Shown: piece after piece, positions 48,881-57,660 of the stretch
Layout: every line of letters starts with the position of its first letter
How positions within the stretch are numbered: the stretch's first letter is position 1
Source of the DNA: Nocardia terrae
GTDB taxonomy: Bacteria; Actinomycetota; Actinomycetes; Mycobacteriales; Mycobacteriaceae
Length of the DNA stretch: 64,000 nucleotides
Direction: 5' to 3'
NCBI RefSeq assembly: GCF_009760405.1
Contig: NZ_WRPP01000007.1
Location: 310,001 to 374,000, forward strand
Translations under genes and position numbers: made by a program
The notes under the pieces: model-generated
The model's database searches: none
Seen by the model: the letters and a program-made list of their open reading frames with translations, nothing else
Told to the model about the DNA's origin: nothing

Positions 48881-50431
48881 ATGCGGGCGCTCGGGACGGC
48901 CGCGCGGCCGCGCATCGCCCTGGTCACGGTCACGGCGGTGCTGTTCGTGACGTTCCTGGACACCACGGTCGTCAGCGTCACCCTCGGGGACATCCAGTCC
49001 GATCTGCACGCGGGCGTGGTGTCACTGCAGTGGGTGGTGAACGCCTACACGCTGGTGTTCGCCAGCCTCATGCTGACCGCCGGATCGCTCGGGGACCGGT
49101 GGGGGCGCAAGGGTGTGATGGTGGCCGGGCTCGCGGTTTTCGCGGCGGGATCGGTGCTTTCGGCGCTCGCGCCCACGGTGGCGGTGCTCATCGCGGGGCG
49201 CGCGGTCATGGGGCTGGGGGCGGCGGCGTCCGAGCCCGGCACGCTGTCGGTCATCCGGCAGCTGTTCCCCGATCGCGCGGAACGCGCACGCGCGCTGGGC
49301 GCTTGGGCGGCGGTGTCGGGACTGGCCCTGGCGCTGGGGCCGGTGCTCGGCGGAGTGCTGGTCGGGGCCTTCGGCTGGCGTTCGGTGTTCTGGTTCAACC
49401 TGGCCGTCGCCGCGGTGGTGCTGGCCGCCGCACTGCGGTACGTGCCGGAATCGGCCGACCCGCAACCGGGTCCGGTCGACCTGGCCGGATTCGTCACCGG
49501 CTCCGCGTTTCTGGGCTGCGTGATCTACGCGGGCATCGCCGGGGAGGAGTCGGGCTACGACGCGCCCGCGGTGATCACGCTGTTCGTCATCGGCGGACTC
49601 GCCCTCGCCGCGTTCGTGACCGTCGAGGCGCGGGCCCGCAACCCGATGTTCGACTTCCGCTACCTGAAGCGGCCGATGGTGCGCAGCGCTTTGATCGTCG
49701 CCTTCGCCGTCTACTTCGGAATCTTCTCGATCTTCTTCTTCACCGCGCTGTATCTGCAAGAGGTGGTGGGCTATTCGGGCTGGCGCACCGCGGAAGTGTT
49801 CGCGCCCATGGCCGTCGCCATCATCGTGGGCGCGCTGTACGCGGGATTCTGGGTGGCGCAGCGCGGTTCGCGCACACCCATGATCACCGGGTGCGTCCTC
49901 GGCGCCGCCGGAATCCTGCTGACCCGCGAAATGCTGGGCGTCTCACCGGAATTCGGCGCGCTGGCCTTGGCGCTCGCGCTCGCCGGACTGGGTTTCGGCA
50001 TCGCCGTGGTGCCGCTGACCTCGGCCGTGCTGTCCGGCGTTCCCCCCGAGCACTCCGGCATGGCCGCCGCGGCCACCAACACCATGCGCCAGGTCGGCGC
50101 GGTGGTGGGCGTGGCCGCCCTCGGCTCCCTGGTGAATTCGTTCCTGAACTCCGATCTCACCGACCGCCTGAACCAGCTCGGCATCCCCGCGAACTTCCAG
50201 ACCATCGTCATCGACGCCATCGAAACCGGAAAGGTACCCACCGGCGGCGACGCCGCGGCCTCGGCCGCCTACGGCCCCATCGTCAACAATGTCATCAACG
50301 CCACCTACGCCGCCTTCCATCGCGGTCTCGACGTGGCCCTGGCGGTTTCGGCCGTCATGATCCTGCTGGCCGCGGTCATCACCGCCGTCTCCTCCCGCGG
50401 CGACCACTCCGGCTACGAGTTCGAGACCTAG
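48881..50431 (+). CDS. MFS exporter, DHA2 (14-helix) family
   Basis: The 516-residue protein has 13-14 hydrophobic segments. It has motif D1 (FLDTTVVSVTLGDI) in helix 1, motif A (GSLGDRWGRKGVMVAGL) between helices 2 and 3, and motif C (GLALALGPVLGGVLVGAF) in helix 5, the mark of drug/H+ antiporters of the EmrB/QacA group. The ATG at 48881 directly follows the lipoprotein stop. The substrate cannot be told. A related exporter lies at 62052-63449. Confidence 0.88.
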   Translation: MRALGTAARPRIALVTVTAVLFVTFLDTTVVSVTLGDIQSDLHAGVVSLQWVVNAYTLVFASLMLTAGSLGDRWGRKGVMVAGLAVFAAGSVLSALAPTVAVLIAGRAVMGLGAAASEPGTLSVIRQLFPDRAERARALGAWAAVSGLALALGPVLGGVLVGAFGWRSVFWFNLAVAAVVLAAALRYVPESADPQPGPVDLAGFVTGSAFLGCVIYAGIAGEESGYDAPAVITLFVIGGLALAAFVTVEARARNPMFDFRYLKRPMVRSALIVAFAVYFGIFSIFFFTALYLQEVVGYSGWRTAEVFAPMAVAIIVGALYAGFWVAQRGSRTPMITGCVLGAAGILLTREMLGVSPEFGALALALALAGLGFGIAVVPLTSAVLSGVPPEHSGMAAAATNTMRQVGAVVGVAALGSLVNSFLNSDLTDRLNQLGIPANFQTIVIDAIETGKVPTGGDAAASAAYGPIVNNVINATYAAFHRGLDVALAVSAVMILLAAVITAVSSRGDHSGYEFET

Positions 50432-50512
50432 TCCGCCGCCGCGCCGGCGCCGCCGCGGTCTACTGTTGAGCGTTCGGGGACGGTTTTCCATCGACGATGA
50501 CTGGATACGACC

Positions 50513-51226
50513 GTGGTGCAACAAGACTGGCCGGCGGGGACGCTGATGGCGCGGCTGAGTCCGGCGTCGCGCGCGCGGCTGCTCGAGCTGGGACGTCCGG
50601 TGCTGTACGAGCCGGGCGAGGTGCTGATGCGCCAGGGGCGGGAGGGCTCGAGCGTGTATCTGCTGCGCGCGGCCGAGGCCACCACGTCGGCGTGCGTGAA
50701 GATCACCGCGGGCGATCACAATGGCGACCGGACCCTGTTCGCCATCCTGGTCAGCGGGGACGTGGTGGGCGAACTGGGTGCGCTGGAACCGAATTCGATG
50801 CGCTCGGCCACCGCCACCGCCTGCTCGCGGACCCTGGCGCACAAGATCCCGGGCGGACTGTTCCTCGACTTCCTCGACGATCACCCCGATGCCTGGCAGG
50901 CCCTGTGCCGCACCATCGTGTCCCGGCTGGCCTGGTCGGATCAGCGGCGGCTCGACTTCGCGGGCTACGGGGTCCCGGTCCGGCTCGCCCGGGTGCTGCT
51001 GGAACTGGTTGCCGCACACGGCTGCAGCACCGAGCAGGGGTGGGTGATCACGGTGAAGCTGTCGGTGGCCGAACTCGGCGATCTCATCGGGGCCAAGGAG
51101 GACGCGCTCGGGCTGGCGCTGTCGCGGCTGCGGAAACTCGAGCTGGTGAGCCGGCCGGCCAATCGCCATCGGCAGCTCATCGTCACCGACCTGGACGGAC
51201 TGCACGCCTTCGCAGACCTGGCGTAG
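50513..51226 (+). CDS. Crp/Fnr-family regulator
   Basis: The N-terminal cyclic-nucleotide-binding-like domain has VLYEPGEVLMRQGREGSSVY and GDVVGELGALE. The C-terminal helix-turn-helix reads LSVAELGDLIGAKEDALGLA, then LSRLRKLELV. The usual 'RxTxR' cAMP-contact residues after GELG are changed (EPNSMRSAT), so cAMP binding is uncertain. GTG at 50513 gives 237 residues; a second GTG follows directly. It lies 81 bases after the exporter gene and could control it. Confidence 0.8.
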   Translation: MVQQDWPAGTLMARLSPASRARLLELGRPVLYEPGEVLMRQGREGSSVYLLRAAEATTSACVKITAGDHNGDRTLFAILVSGDVVGELGALEPNSMRSATATACSRTLAHKIPGGLFLDFLDDHPDAWQALCRTIVSRLAWSDQRRLDFAGYGVPVRLARVLLELVAAHGCSTEQGWVITVKLSVAELGDLIGAKEDALGLALSRLRKLELVSRPANRHRQLIVTDLDGLHAFADLA

Positions 51227-51342
51227 AACCTTTCACAAGGATTGGCTGAAAGTTTCCGGGACCACTGATTTTTCAGGTGTTCCCGGAAATTCCCGATGGC
51301 AAGCTCGGGTCTTCCACCAGCAGAACCACGGGGGAGGGACCG

Positions 51343-51582
51343 ATGACCACATTCGAACCACAGTCCGGGTGCGCGACGGTCGATCAGCTGTATCGAACGC
51401 TGATCGGCACGCACAGCACGCTCGCCGCCGCGCTCATCGCGGCCGCGGTCACGGGGGAGTGGCCGCTCGACGACATCGCCATGGCCGAGAGCGTCACTGC
51501 TGCAGCGCCGCTGCCAGATCCGCGTTCAGCGCCAGCGCCGGCAGCGATGCGACCAGCATGTCGACGAGGGCCTCGCGGGTGA
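51343..51582 (+). CDS. Small hypothetical protein overlapping the tetR 3' end
   Basis: GGGGGAGGG precedes the ATG at a fair distance. The first 55 residues (VDQLYRTLIGTHSTLAAALI, then WPLDDIAMAES) look natural; the last 25 are Arg/Pro-rich and lie antisense to the end of the tetR gene. It may be a real gene whose end was overwritten by rearrangement. Confidence 0.4.
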   Translation: MTTFEPQSGCATVDQLYRTLIGTHSTLAAALIAAAVTGEWPLDDIAMAESVTAAAPLPDPRSAPAPAAMRPACRRGPRG

Positions 51583-52123
51583 TGGGCTCCTCGCGCAGCC
51601 AGGTGAGCACGACCTCCTCCACGAAGGCGATCCAGCCGCGCACGGCCAGGGCCAGGCGGGGGCGGTCGGGGTCCTCGACCGGGATGGGCGCCTCGGAGAG
51701 GATGCGTTCCGCGGTGGCCTGGCGGGCGTTGGCCACCAGCTCGGCCATCTCCGGGCGCGCGCTGACCGGGCCGCGCAGCAGGGCGTGATAGGCGGAGCTG
51801 TTCTCGCTCACGTAGTCGATGTAGCGCTCGACCGCGTCGCGCAGCATGGAGAACAGGTCCAGATCGCGGTCGGGAGCGGTGCGGGCCAGGAACTCGGCAT
51901 TGGCCTCGCGCAGGATCGCGATCTGGAAATCCTGCTTCGAAGAGAAGTAGTGGAACAGCAGGCCGCGGGAGATGCCCGCGCGATCGGCGATCTCGGTGAC
52001 GGAGATGTCCTCGAGATCGCATTCGCGCAGCATCTCCACCCCGAGCGTGATGAGCTGTTGGCGGCGCTCGGCCGGACTCAGGCGCACGCGCTTGGCCGAG
52101 GATCCGGTATCCGGTCTGCTCAC
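51494..52123 (-). CDS. TetR-family repressor of the lipid-modifying operon
   Basis: The helix-turn-helix domain spans LSPAERRQQLITLGVEML, DISVTEIADRAGISRGLLFH and YFSSKQDF. The C-terminal domain is of the common actinobacterial type (VERYIDYVSENSSAYHALLR, then VRGWIAFVEEVVLTWL). The GTG at 52123 is favoured because AAGGAG lies six bases upstream; the frame opens 18 bases earlier. It faces the monooxygenase operon across an 86-base gap that holds a perfect palindrome, so repression of both genes is likely. The ligand is unknown, perhaps an acyl compound. Confidence 0.87.
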   Translation of the reverse strand: MSRPDTGSSAKRVRLSPAERRQQLITLGVEMLRECDLEDISVTEIADRAGISRGLLFHYFSSKQDFQIAILREANAEFLARTAPDRDLDLFSMLRDAVERYIDYVSENSSAYHALLRGPVSARPEMAELVANARQATAERILSEAPIPVEDPDRPRLALAVRGWIAFVEEVVLTWLREEPITREALVDMLVASLPALALNADLAAALQQ

Positions 52124-52161
52124 GCTGCGCTCCTTGGTCACGGGTCCACTTTACTGAACAC

Positions 52162-52180
52162 GAGTCAATAGTATTGACTC
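52162..52180. promoter_or_regulatory. TetR operator overlapping the monooxygenase promoter
   Basis: GAGTCAATA-G-TATTGACTC is a perfect 9-bp palindrome. TTGACT inside its right arm, 17 bases and TACTCT (52197-52202) form a reasonable promoter, so bound repressor would block it. Start of transcription would then fall at or near the ATG at 52210. Confidence 0.7.
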
Positions 52181-52209
52181 ATGCTCAATAAGACCCTACT
52201 CTCGCGTAT

Positions 52210-53760
52210 ATGAGTCGCAAGGTTACAGACAAAGCTGTCCGCAACGGCGCTGCTCGGGACGCCGACGGCGTTGCTCGAGAGGCCAAGCACGCCCATGTGA
52301 TCATCGTGGGCAGCGGGTTCTCGGGCCTCGGGCTCGCCATCCGGCTGAGCCAGCAGGGACGCGCCGACTACCTCGTGCTCGAGCGCGGGAACGACGTCGG
52401 CGGCACCTGGCGCGACAACACCTACCCGGGCGCGGCCTGCGACGTGCCCTCGCAGCTGTACTCGTACTCCTTCGCGCTCAACCCGGAGTGGTCGCGCTCG
52501 TTCTCCAAGCAGCCGGAGATCCAGCGCTACATCCAGGGCGTCGCCGACAAGTACGGCGTGCGCGACAAGCACATCTTCAACTGCGAGATGACCGGCGCGC
52601 AGTGGAACGCCGCCGACGCCCGCTGGGAGATCCAGACCAGCCGGGGCGCGTTCACCGCCGACATCCTGGTCTCCGCCGTCGGCGCGCTCTGCGAGCCGAA
52701 CCTGCCGGACATCAAGGGCATCAACGACTTCCAGGGCGAGATCTTCCACTCCGCCCGCTGGGACCACGACTCCGACCTGACCGGCAAGCGCGTCGCCGTC
52801 ATCGGCACCGGCGCCTCCGCCATCCAGATCGTCCCGGCCATCGCGCCCAAGGTCGCGCGGCTGGACGTGTACCAGCGCACCGCGCCCTGGCTGCTGCCCC
52901 GCGGCGACCGCGAGTACTTCGGCCCGGAGAAGTTCGCGCTCAAGCACATTCCGGCCCTGCGCGCGCTCTACCGCGCCGGCATCTACGCCGCGCGCGAGAC
53001 CCAGGTGGTCGGCCTGGCCAAGTTCCCGCCCGCCATGCTCGCGCTCGAGGCGGTGGCGCGCGCCAAGCTGTTCGCCGAGGTGCGCGATCCCGAGTTGCGC
53101 CGCAAGGTGACCCCGAACTTCCGCATCGGCTGCAAGCGCATGCTGATCTCCAACGAGTACTACCCGGCCCTGAGCCGCGACAACGTCGATGTCGTCACCG
53201 ACGGCATCAAGGAGATCCGCGCCAACTCGATCGTCACCAAGGACGGCGAGGAGCGCGAGGTCGACGCCATCATCGTGGCCACCGGCTTCCACGTCACAGA
53301 CTCGCCGGTCTACGACACCGTCTCCGGACGCGACGGCCGTACCCTGGCAGAGGTTTTCGACGCCATCGGCCAGCAGGGTTACAAGGGCTCGAGCATCCAC
53401 AACTACCCGAACATGTTCTTCATGCTGGGCCCGAACGTGGGCCTGGGCCACACCTCGATGGTGTTCATGATCGAATCGCAGATCAACTACATCGCCGACG
53501 CGGTCGCGCAGTTCGACAAGCTGGGCCTGCGCACCGTCGAGGTGCGCAAGGACGTGCAGGACGAGTTCAATGTCGAGCTGCAGCGCAAGCTGGAGGGCGC
53601 GGTGTGGAGCACCGGGGGCTGCGCCTCCTGGTATCTCGACAAGCACGGCAACAACACCACGCTGTGGCCGGACTTCACCTTCCGGTTCCGTAGTCTGCTC
53701 GAGAACTTCGACGTCTCGGCCTACGACACGACCACCGAGCCTGTCGCACAGGCCGTTTAG
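52210..53760 (+). CDS. Flavin-containing Baeyer-Villiger-type monooxygenase, MymA/EthA-like
   Basis: The first FAD motif is VIIVGSGFSGLGLAIRL (residue 30 on), followed by GGTWRDNTYPGAACDVPS. The BVMO fingerprint FQGEIFHSARWDHD (F.G...H...W) lies near residue 178, then the NADPH motif VAVIGTGASAIQIVPA. It inserts oxygen next to ketones. With the SDR and esterase that follow, it resembles Rv3083 (MymA), Rv3085 and Rv3084, genes linked to cell-envelope lipid modification. No ribosome site is visible; the mRNA may be leaderless. Length 516. Confidence 0.9.
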   Translation: MSRKVTDKAVRNGAARDADGVAREAKHAHVIIVGSGFSGLGLAIRLSQQGRADYLVLERGNDVGGTWRDNTYPGAACDVPSQLYSYSFALNPEWSRSFSKQPEIQRYIQGVADKYGVRDKHIFNCEMTGAQWNAADARWEIQTSRGAFTADILVSAVGALCEPNLPDIKGINDFQGEIFHSARWDHDSDLTGKRVAVIGTGASAIQIVPAIAPKVARLDVYQRTAPWLLPRGDREYFGPEKFALKHIPALRALYRAGIYAARETQVVGLAKFPPAMLALEAVARAKLFAEVRDPELRRKVTPNFRIGCKRMLISNEYYPALSRDNVDVVTDGIKEIRANSIVTKDGEEREVDAIIVATGFHVTDSPVYDTVSGRDGRTLAEVFDAIGQQGYKGSSIHNYPNMFFMLGPNVGLGHTSMVFMIESQINYIADAVAQFDKLGLRTVEVRKDVQDEFNVELQRKLEGAVWSTGGCASWYLDKHGNNTTLWPDFTFRFRSLLENFDVSAYDTTTEPVAQAV

Positions 53761-53793
53761 TCACCCTCCATCACCCAACCGAAAGCGGTAACC

Positions 53794-54624
53794 GTGAGCA
53801 ACGATGCTTACTTCAAGGACAAGGTCTGCGTGATCACCGGAGCCGGTTCCGGCATCGGCCGGGCGCTCGCGGAGAACCTGGCCGGGCGCGGCGCGCACCT
53901 GGCGCTGTCCGACATCGACACCGAGGGCCTGGCCGAAACCGTCCGGCGCTGTGAGAAGTTCGGCGTCAAGATCAAGTCCGACCGGCTGAACGTGGCCGAG
54001 CGCGAGTCGGTGCTGCTCTACGCCGACGAGGTGAACAAGCACTTCGGCAAGGTCAACCAGATCTACAACAATGCCGGTATCGCCCACCACGGCGACGTGC
54101 TCGAGACCTCCTTCAAGGACGTCGAGCGCATCATGGACGTCGACTTCTGGGGCGTCGTCAACGGCACCAAGGCGTTCCTGCCCTACCTCATCGAATCCGG
54201 TGCGGGCCACGTCGTGAACATCTCCAGCCTCTTCGGCCTGATCGCCGTCCCCGGCCAGAGCGCCTACAACGCCGCCAAATTCGCGGTGCGCGGCTTCACC
54301 GAGGCGCTGCGCCAGGAAATGCTGATGAGCGGCAAGCCGGTCAAGGTCACCTGCGTGCACCCCGGCGGCATCAAGACCGCCGTGGCCCGCAACGCCACCG
54401 TCGCCGAGGGCCTCGACCAGAAGAACCTGGCCGCCCTCTTCGACGCCAAGCTGGCCATGCACACCCCGGAAATGGCCGCGCAGACCATTACCGAAGCGGT
54501 CCGCAAGGGCCACGGTCGGGTGCTCATCGGCTGGGAGGCCAAGGCCCTGGACCTGTTCGTGCGCACCACCGCCTCGTACTACCAGCGGATCTCCGCCGTG
54601 GTGCAGAAGCGCTTCCTGCCGTAG
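53794..54624 (+). CDS. Short-chain dehydrogenase/reductase, SadH-like
   Basis: The NAD(P) motif VITGAGSGIGRALAENLAG is at residues 13-31, NNAG near 92, Ser in NISSLFG, and YNAAK (Tyr and Lys of the catalytic set) near 159. HPGGIKT follows. At 276 residues it fits the classical SDR group and resembles Rv3085 of the mymA cluster. It probably oxidises or reduces the alcohol/ketone that the monooxygenase acts on. GTG start, 33 bases after the monooxygenase stop. Confidence 0.88.
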   Translation: MSNDAYFKDKVCVITGAGSGIGRALAENLAGRGAHLALSDIDTEGLAETVRRCEKFGVKIKSDRLNVAERESVLLYADEVNKHFGKVNQIYNNAGIAHHGDVLETSFKDVERIMDVDFWGVVNGTKAFLPYLIESGAGHVVNISSLFGLIAVPGQSAYNAAKFAVRGFTEALRQEMLMSGKPVKVTCVHPGGIKTAVARNATVAEGLDQKNLAALFDAKLAMHTPEMAAQTITEAVRKGHGRVLIGWEAKALDLFVRTTASYYQRISAVVQKRFLP

Positions 54625-54661
54625 ACAACCGAACACCGCGCCCGATCAAGGACACCTGGAC

Positions 54662-55576
54662 ATGCCCGATGTGACACTGCCGTTGCCCCTCGTCCGCGCC
54701 ACGCTGAAGCCGGTCTTCCGGATCATGCTCAACAGCCGGCTGCCGTTCGGTGTCCAACGGGCACTGATGGATTGGGGCGCGGTGGCCCAGCCCGGGCCGC
54801 GCGGCCTGCACGCCGAACGCGTCCGGCTGGGCGGCCGCCCGGCCGAACGCGTGACGGTGGGACCGGTCTCCGACTCCGCCACCGTGCTGTACCTGCACGG
54901 CGGCGGCTACACCGTCGGCTCGCCGGTCACGCACCGGCCGCTGGCGGGTTACCTGGCGCGCGAAACCGGTTGCGCCGTCCAGGTTCCCGACTATCGGCTG
55001 GCCCCCGAACACCCCTACCCGGCGGCCCTGGACGACGCCGAGACGGCCTTCCTGGAACTGGTCGCCTCCGGGTATCGGCCGGAACGCATTGCGGTGGCCG
55101 GCGATTCGGCCGGTGGCGGGCTCTCGCTCGCGCTGGCCCAGCGGCTGCGCGACGTGCACGGCATGGTTCCCGCCGCGCTCGGGCTGATCGCGCCCTGGGG
55201 CGATCCCAATGAGGTGCCCGTCCGTGACAGCGATCTGGTGCTCACCAAGCCCTGGTCGCGGGCCTGCGCGGCGGCCTACCTCGGCGGCGGCGACGGCCGC
55301 GACACCGGCTACGCGCCGCTGCTCGGCGAATTGCGCGGACTGCCGCCCACCTACATCCAGGCCGACGTGGACGAACTGCTGCACGACCAGTGCACGCGGC
55401 TGGTCGCGCGACTGCGGGCCGCGGGCGTGCCGACCGAGTTCAGCGAGACCGAGGGTCTCTGGCATGTAGCCCAGTTGCAGGCCGGTCTGGTCGGCCCGGC
55501 CGCACAGGTGACCACCGAGCTCGGTGAGTTCTTGCGCAAGGCCCTGCGACCAGCCCAAAGCCGGTCAATAGGATAG
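54662..55576 (+). CDS. Alpha/beta hydrolase of the hormone-sensitive lipase family, LipR-like
   Basis: The oxyanion motif HGGGYTVGS (near residue 80), nucleophile GDSAGGG (Ser near 149), Asp in DVDELLHDQ and His in GLWHVAQ form a full triad of the HSL family. It hydrolyses esters, here probably the lactone or ester formed by the monooxygenase. The order monooxygenase, SDR, esterase fits a ketone-to-ester-to-acid route. The ATG follows AAGGA. It is 304 residues. Confidence 0.88.
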   Translation: MPDVTLPLPLVRATLKPVFRIMLNSRLPFGVQRALMDWGAVAQPGPRGLHAERVRLGGRPAERVTVGPVSDSATVLYLHGGGYTVGSPVTHRPLAGYLARETGCAVQVPDYRLAPEHPYPAALDDAETAFLELVASGYRPERIAVAGDSAGGGLSLALAQRLRDVHGMVPAALGLIAPWGDPNEVPVRDSDLVLTKPWSRACAAAYLGGGDGRDTGYAPLLGELRGLPPTYIQADVDELLHDQCTRLVARLRAAGVPTEFSETEGLWHVAQLQAGLVGPAAQVTTELGEFLRKALRPAQSRSIG

Positions 55577-55653
55577 GGACAAGACACAACGCGGGACGGT
55601 GCGGGAACCGGTTCAGGCGGTCCGCCGGGAGTTACCTGTGAGCGTGGCGTAAA

Positions 55654-55667
55654 TTACCCGCGAGTAA
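55654..55667. promoter_or_regulatory. Near-perfect palindrome upstream of the acyl-CoA synthetase gene
   Basis: TTACCCGCGAGTAA matches its own complement at 12 of 14 positions and ends 21 bases before the start codon. Another TTAC..GTAA pair lies just upstream. A TetR/FadR-type lipid regulator could bind; none is adjacent. Confidence 0.45.
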
Positions 55668-55688
55668 ACCCACTGTGGAAGGGCAGCG

Positions 55689-57485
55689 ATGCGAGAGTTC
55701 GAAGTCCCGGCTACCTACACCATTCCGGAAAACGCCAACATGTCGGACGGTGCGTTCCGGCATGCGGAGCAGACGCCCAACCTGGTCGTCTTCAACACCC
55801 CGGACGGTAAGGGCGGCTGGAACGACGTCACGGCGACCGAATTCGCCAAGGCCGTCACCGACGTTGCCAAGGGCCTCATCGCCTCGGGGATCGAACTCGG
55901 CGACCGCGTCGCCATCATGGCCGCCACCAGCTACGAGTGGGTCGTGCTCGACTTCGCGATCTGGGCCGCCGGCGGCTGCACCGTCGCCATCTTCGACAGC
56001 TCCTCCGCCGAGCAGGTGCGCTGGATCCTGTCCGACTCCGGCACCAAGCTGATCGTCGTCCAGAACGACAAGCACCGGGCCACCGTCGCGGAAATCGAAG
56101 GCGGACTGCCGGATCTGAAGGAGACCCTGCAGATCGACAAGGGCGCGATCGCCGACCTGATCGCCCGCGGCACGGACCTCGACGACGCGCTCGTGCACGA
56201 GCGCCGCGGCCAGGTGAAGGCCGCCTCCCCGGCGACCCTCATCTACACCTCCGGTACCACCGGCCGCCCCAAGGGCGTCATGCTCTCGCACTCGAACCTG
56301 TACGCCGAGTCGGCCGCCGACCGCTCCGCCATGAGCGAGTTCCTGCGCCCCGGCCGCAAGTCGCTGCTGTTCCTGCCGCTGGCCCACGTCTTCGCCCGCG
56401 CGGTCGCGCTGGCCGCCTTCGACGCCGGCGTCACCGTCGCCCACACCTCCGACTGGTCCACCCTGGTCGAGCAGTTCGGGCAGTACAAGCCGAACTTCAT
56501 CCTCTCGGTGCCGCGCGTGTTCGAGAAGGTGTTCAACGGCGCCAAGCAGAAGGCGCACGACGGCGGCAAGGGCAAGATCTTCGACTACGCCACCGAGATC
56601 GCCATCCAGTACAGCCAGTCGCTCGAGACCGGCGGCCCCGGCCTGCTGCTCAAGCTGCAGCACACCGTGCTGGACAAGCTGGTCTTCAGCAAGCTGCGCG
56701 AGGCCATGGGCGGTCAGTGCGAGTCGGCCGTCTCCGGCGGCGGACCGCTGGGTTCGCGCCTGGGCCACTACTTCCGCGGCGCGGGCGTCACCATCTACGA
56801 GGGCTACGGCCTGACCGAGTCCACCGCGGCCGTCAGCGTCAACACCCCGAAGCACATCAAGGTCGGCTCGGTCGGCCGCCCGCTGCCGGGCCACGGCGCG
56901 AAGGTCGCCGACGACGGCGAGCTGCTCATTCGCGGCGGGGTCGTATTCGCGGGCTACTGGAAGAACGACGACGCCACCAAGGACGCCTTCGACGCCGACG
57001 GCTGGTTCAAGACCGGCGACCTGGGCGCCATCGACGACAACGGCTTCATCTCCATCACCGGCCGCAAGAAGGAAATCCTGGTCACCGCGGGCGGCAAGAA
57101 CGTCTCCCCGACCATGCTCGAGGACTCGCTGCGCCAGCACCCGCTGATCAGCCAGGTCATGGTGGTCGGTGACGGGCAGCCGTTCATCGGCGCGCTCATC
57201 ACCCTCGACCAGGACACCCTGCCGGGTTGGCTGGAGCGCAATGGAATCGGCGCGGACACCCCGATCGAGCACGTCATCGAGAACCCGGCCCTGGTCGCCG
57301 AGATCAATGACGCGGTCGCGGCCACCAACAAGCTGGTCTCGCATGCCGAGGCGATCAAGAAGATCCGCATCCTGCCGGTCGACTGGACCGAAGAGGGCGG
57401 GGAGCTGACGCCGAAGCTGTCGCTCAAGCGCGCCGTGGTGATGAAGAAGTACGCCGCCGACGTGGACGCGATCTACAACTCCTGA
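55689..57485 (+). CDS. Long-chain fatty acid-CoA ligase, FadD15-like
   Basis: The AMP-binding motif LIYTSGTTGRPKGVMLSHSN is near residue 185, GYGLTEST near 378 and the hinge/lid sequence GWFKTGDLG...ITGRKKE near 438-460. It starts MREFEVPATYTIPENANMSD and has SSAEQVRWIL, both close to mycobacterial FadD15. It activates fatty acids with ATP and CoA for degradation or lipid building. GGAAGGG precedes the ATG. It follows the mymA-like operon by 112 bases with its own control site, so it is a separate unit. Confidence 0.92.
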   Translation: MREFEVPATYTIPENANMSDGAFRHAEQTPNLVVFNTPDGKGGWNDVTATEFAKAVTDVAKGLIASGIELGDRVAIMAATSYEWVVLDFAIWAAGGCTVAIFDSSSAEQVRWILSDSGTKLIVVQNDKHRATVAEIEGGLPDLKETLQIDKGAIADLIARGTDLDDALVHERRGQVKAASPATLIYTSGTTGRPKGVMLSHSNLYAESAADRSAMSEFLRPGRKSLLFLPLAHVFARAVALAAFDAGVTVAHTSDWSTLVEQFGQYKPNFILSVPRVFEKVFNGAKQKAHDGGKGKIFDYATEIAIQYSQSLETGGPGLLLKLQHTVLDKLVFSKLREAMGGQCESAVSGGGPLGSRLGHYFRGAGVTIYEGYGLTESTAAVSVNTPKHIKVGSVGRPLPGHGAKVADDGELLIRGGVVFAGYWKNDDATKDAFDADGWFKTGDLGAIDDNGFISITGRKKEILVTAGGKNVSPTMLEDSLRQHPLISQVMVVGDGQPFIGALITLDQDTLPGWLERNGIGADTPIEHVIENPALVAEINDAVAATNKLVSHAEAIKKIRILPVDWTEEGGELTPKLSLKRAVVMKKYAADVDAIYNS

Positions 57486-57502
57486 CGGAGTTGCACAGGT
57501 CG

Positions 57503-57573
57503 GTTCGGGGGCCGGGCCCCCGAACCCCCAATAGGTTCATAGGGAGGGCCCGCGGACATCCGCGGGCCCTCCC
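57503..57573 (+). terminator. Two consecutive terminator hairpins
   Basis: GGTTCGGGGGC/GCCCCCGAACC (57503-57527, three-base loop) is followed by GGGAGGGCCCGCGG/CCGCGGGCCCTCCC (57542-57573, loop ACAT), both perfect. They lie 18 and 57 bases after the ligase stop. Confidence 0.88.
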
Positions 57574-57660
57574 CCGTTTCCGGGTAATGGCCTGGTGCAG
57601 GCCATAAATAACGAATCCTCGTGATGTGGGGGCCCGGTCTTTACCGGAACCATTTATCTC

